A DNA stretch of 6,855 nucleotides from CAYPEK01 sp964409645 (GTDB lineage Bacteria > UBP15 > UBA6099), in the NCBI GenBank assembly GCA_964409645.1, contig CAYPEK010000163.1, forward strand, positions 1 to 6,855, read 5' to 3'. Positions 5,162 to 6,855 of the stretch are shown piece by piece (positions within the stretch are counted from its first letter, which is position 1; every line of letters starts with the position of its first letter). A program made the position numbers and the translations under genes. The notes beneath the pieces were generated by a model. That model saw only the letters and a list, made by a program, of their open reading frames with translations. It searched no databases and was not told the DNA's origin.

Positions 5162-6855
5162 TTACGCTCTGTCGGTTTCGACCCAGACGTTTTTCTCGCC
5201 GAAGATGCGACGCGAGAGGTGGAGGAAATCCTGCGTGTATCTGACTTCGCTGCCCTTTAGCTGCATCTGCCGCGCGACTCCGTTGTCGTCGAGGTGGACG
5301 AACACTTCGTTAGCGCCGCGATGCACGGTGATCAGGTTCCTCAGCTCGGTGATGAGTTCACCGGCGCGATCGCCGTGGTCCTGAGTCGAAATGCGGAAGT
5401 GTATGCGGCGTTTCACCGGCTCCGATTTTTTCGCGGCGGCCTGCGGGCGCAGGAAACTTTCGAGTTTCGTGCAGCCGACGCTGAACTCGTACACGCCGTT
5501 TTCCTCGCGGCCGTTGTCGCGCTGTTTCGCGCGCACCCATCCCTGCACGGCCACCACGTTGCCTTCGCGCAACTCCTCCGCGAATTTGTTCATGTCCGCC
5601 GGACGCACGGTCACCGAAATCTTGCCCGTGAAATCCTCAATATCGACAAACGCCATCTGGTCGCCGCCCTTGGTGATGTAGTTGAACACGCGCGTGATGA
5701 TCCCGGCGATTTTCGCCTGACGCTTTTCCTCGGGGTCCATTTCGAGGAAGTCGGCGGCGGTGGTGTCGGCCTTTTCGGTGATCCACGCGCGGTAGGGATC
5801 GAGCGGGTGGTGCGAGAGGTAGAGCCCGACGAGTTCCTTTTCGTCTTCGAGCAGCTTCTTCGTGTCGAATTCCTCGACGTTGGGCAGCGGCGGGTCGGCG
5901 CGCTGCTCGTCAAATCCGAACAGCGATGTCTGGCCGGACTCGCGGTCCTTCTGCACGGTGCGGCCGAGGTCCATAGCGATGTCGATTGCGGCCATTTTCT
6001 GCGCGCGGCTGCCTTCGAGGCAGTCCATCGCGCCCGCGCGGATGAGCGACTCGATTGTCTTCAGGTTGACCGTGCGAAGGTCCACGCGCTGACAGAAGTC
6101 GAATATCGACTTGTATTTGCCGTTTTCCTCGCGCTCGGTGACGATGGCTTCGATCGCGCCCTCGCCGACGTTCTTTATCGCGCCCAGTCCGAATATGATG
6201 CCTTTCCCTTCGGGGCGGAAGAAGTAGTTGCCGGTGTTGACGTTCGGCAACTCAACCGTAATATTCATTTTCCGGCAGTCTTCGATGTATTTCGCTATGC
6301 GCTCGGTGTCCACCATCCAGCGGGTGAGCAACGCCGACATGAATTCGATCGGGTAGTTCGCCTTGAGATAGGCAGTCTGGTAGGCGAGATATGCATAGGC
6401 GGCGCTGTGGCTTTTGTTGAAGCCGTAGCGCGCGAAGGTTTCGATCTGCGAGAAAACCTTTTCCGCGAGGTCGCCCGCGTGAACAACCTTTTCCGCGCCT
6501 TCGACGAACTGCGTCTTCACCTTGTCCATCTCCTTTGCTTTCTTCTTGGAGATGACGCGGCGGAGGTTGTCGGCTTCGGCGAGTGTGAATCCGGCGAAGT
6601 TCTCCGCGATGCGCATGATCTGTTCCTGATAAAGAAGAATGCCGTACGTGTCGCGGAGGATCGGCTTCAGCAGTTCGTGGTCGTATTTTATGTCGTCGCG
6701 CTTTTTTCTGCGGTTTTCGATGTAGTCGTTGTCCATTCCACAGTCGAGCGGGCCGGGCCGGTTGAGCGCGTTGAGCGCGATGAGGTCTTCGAGGCAGGTC
6801 GGCTGCGAACGGACGAGCAGCCGCGTGGGCGTGTTGTTTTCGAACTGGAACACAC
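5162..6855 (-). CDS. dnaE: DNA polymerase III alpha subunit, C-terminal part (5' end outside window)
   Basis: This is the last 563 residues of the replicative polymerase catalytic subunit. The frame runs off the right edge: the first complete codon, GTG at 6853, is the valine of the internal (G)VFQ-E motif, not a start. Counting from it: FQFE (2-5) and LEDLIALNALNRPGP (21-35) of the fingers; YGILLYQEQIMRIAE (70-84) and LRRVISKKK (98-105); YGFNKSHSAAYAYLAYQTAY (143-162); a helix-hairpin-helix with LGAIKNVGEGAI (223-234); a beta-clamp-binding type motif QTSLF (308-312); LSHHPLDPY (346-354); an OB-fold at about 381-467; and a C-terminal domain (483-563) like those of many DnaE proteins. The palm's catalytic aspartates lie upstream, outside the window. 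Length and motif order fit DnaE rather than PolC, and the visible part looks intact. No other gene is coupled to it here; the REP arm follows its stop. Confidence 0.97.
   Translation of the reverse strand, partial: VFQFENNTPTRLLVRSQPTCLEDLIALNALNRPGPLDCGMDNDYIENRRKKRDDIKYDHELLKPILRDTYGILLYQEQIMRIAENFAGFTLAEADNLRRVISKKKAKEMDKVKTQFVEGAEKVVHAGDLAEKVFSQIETFARYGFNKSHSAAYAYLAYQTAYLKANYPIEFMSALLTRWMVDTERIAKYIEDCRKMNITVELPNVNTGNYFFRPEGKGIIFGLGAIKNVGEGAIEAIVTEREENGKYKSIFDFCQRVDLRTVNLKTIESLIRAGAMDCLEGSRAQKMAAIDIAMDLGRTVQKDRESGQTSLFGFDEQRADPPLPNVEEFDTKKLLEDEKELVGLYLSHHPLDPYRAWITEKADTTAADFLEMDPEEKRQAKIAGIITRVFNYITKGGDQMAFVDIEDFTGKISVTVRPADMNKFAEELREGNVVAVQGWVRAKQRDNGREENGVYEFSVGCTKLESFLRPQAAAKKSEPVKRRIHFRISTQDHGDRAGELITELRNLITVHRGANEVFVHLDDNGVARQMQLKGSEVRYTQDFLHLSRRIFGEKNVWVETDRA

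Noticed and set aside
6851..6853. GTG as a dnaE start codon
   Set aside because: It encodes the valine inside the conserved (G)VFQ-E motif of the alpha subunit, and the frame continues off the window edge, so it is internal.

Overview
The window is GC-rich bacterial DNA, probably from a Gram-negative-type organism. One gene encodes a long exported protein with a classical signal peptide, and a REP-type palindrome pair sits in an intergenic gap. The sequence alone does not fix the phylum. It holds three regular protein-coding blocks, one small accessory/relic block and part of a housekeeping gene. No RNA gene, CRISPR array, insertion sequence or prophage gene was seen.

Positions 1-3549, minus strand: a tight three-gene unit read right to left. 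It starts with a secreted protein (PKD-like domain plus a six-repeat LVIVD-type beta-propeller). Next is a sugar-1-phosphate nucleotidyltransferase with a C-terminal left-handed beta-helix tail. Last is a multi-pass membrane protein cut by the window edge, possibly a GT-C-like glycosyltransferase. Both junctions are 4-base ATGA stop/start overlaps, so the three proteins are probably co-translated. A role in envelope or surface glycan assembly, or in glycosylation of an exported protein, is inferred from this arrangement and not proven.

Positions 3549-3683: a short divergent control region. Good sigma70-like elements on the two strands share one near-palindromic AT-rich -10 block. One drives the leftward operon and the other the rightward radical SAM gene.

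Positions 3683-4567, plus strand: a radical SAM enzyme with CxxxCxxC, GGE and a cysteine-rich C-terminal extension of SPASM/twitch type. Its substrate is unknown and no precursor-peptide gene is visible beside it.

Positions 4568-5161: an intergenic/accessory stretch. It carries, on the minus strand, a small DUF4926-like gene, a 5'-truncated relic resembling the C-terminus of DUF6883 (the family that, as I recall, usually precedes DUF4926), and a 130-bp element bounded by two exact inverted 23-base REP sequences (REPIN-like).

Positions 5162-6855, minus strand: the C-terminal part of the DNA polymerase III alpha subunit (DnaE), from the FQ-E motif through the OB-fold to the stop. The N-terminal half lies outside the window. 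The REP arm nearest dnaE lies about 30 bases after its stop and may end or protect the dnaE transcript.

The most unusual material is in 4594-5133 (a decayed gene pair next to a REPIN-like element) and in the coupling of an exported propeller protein to sugar-nucleotide and membrane genes.
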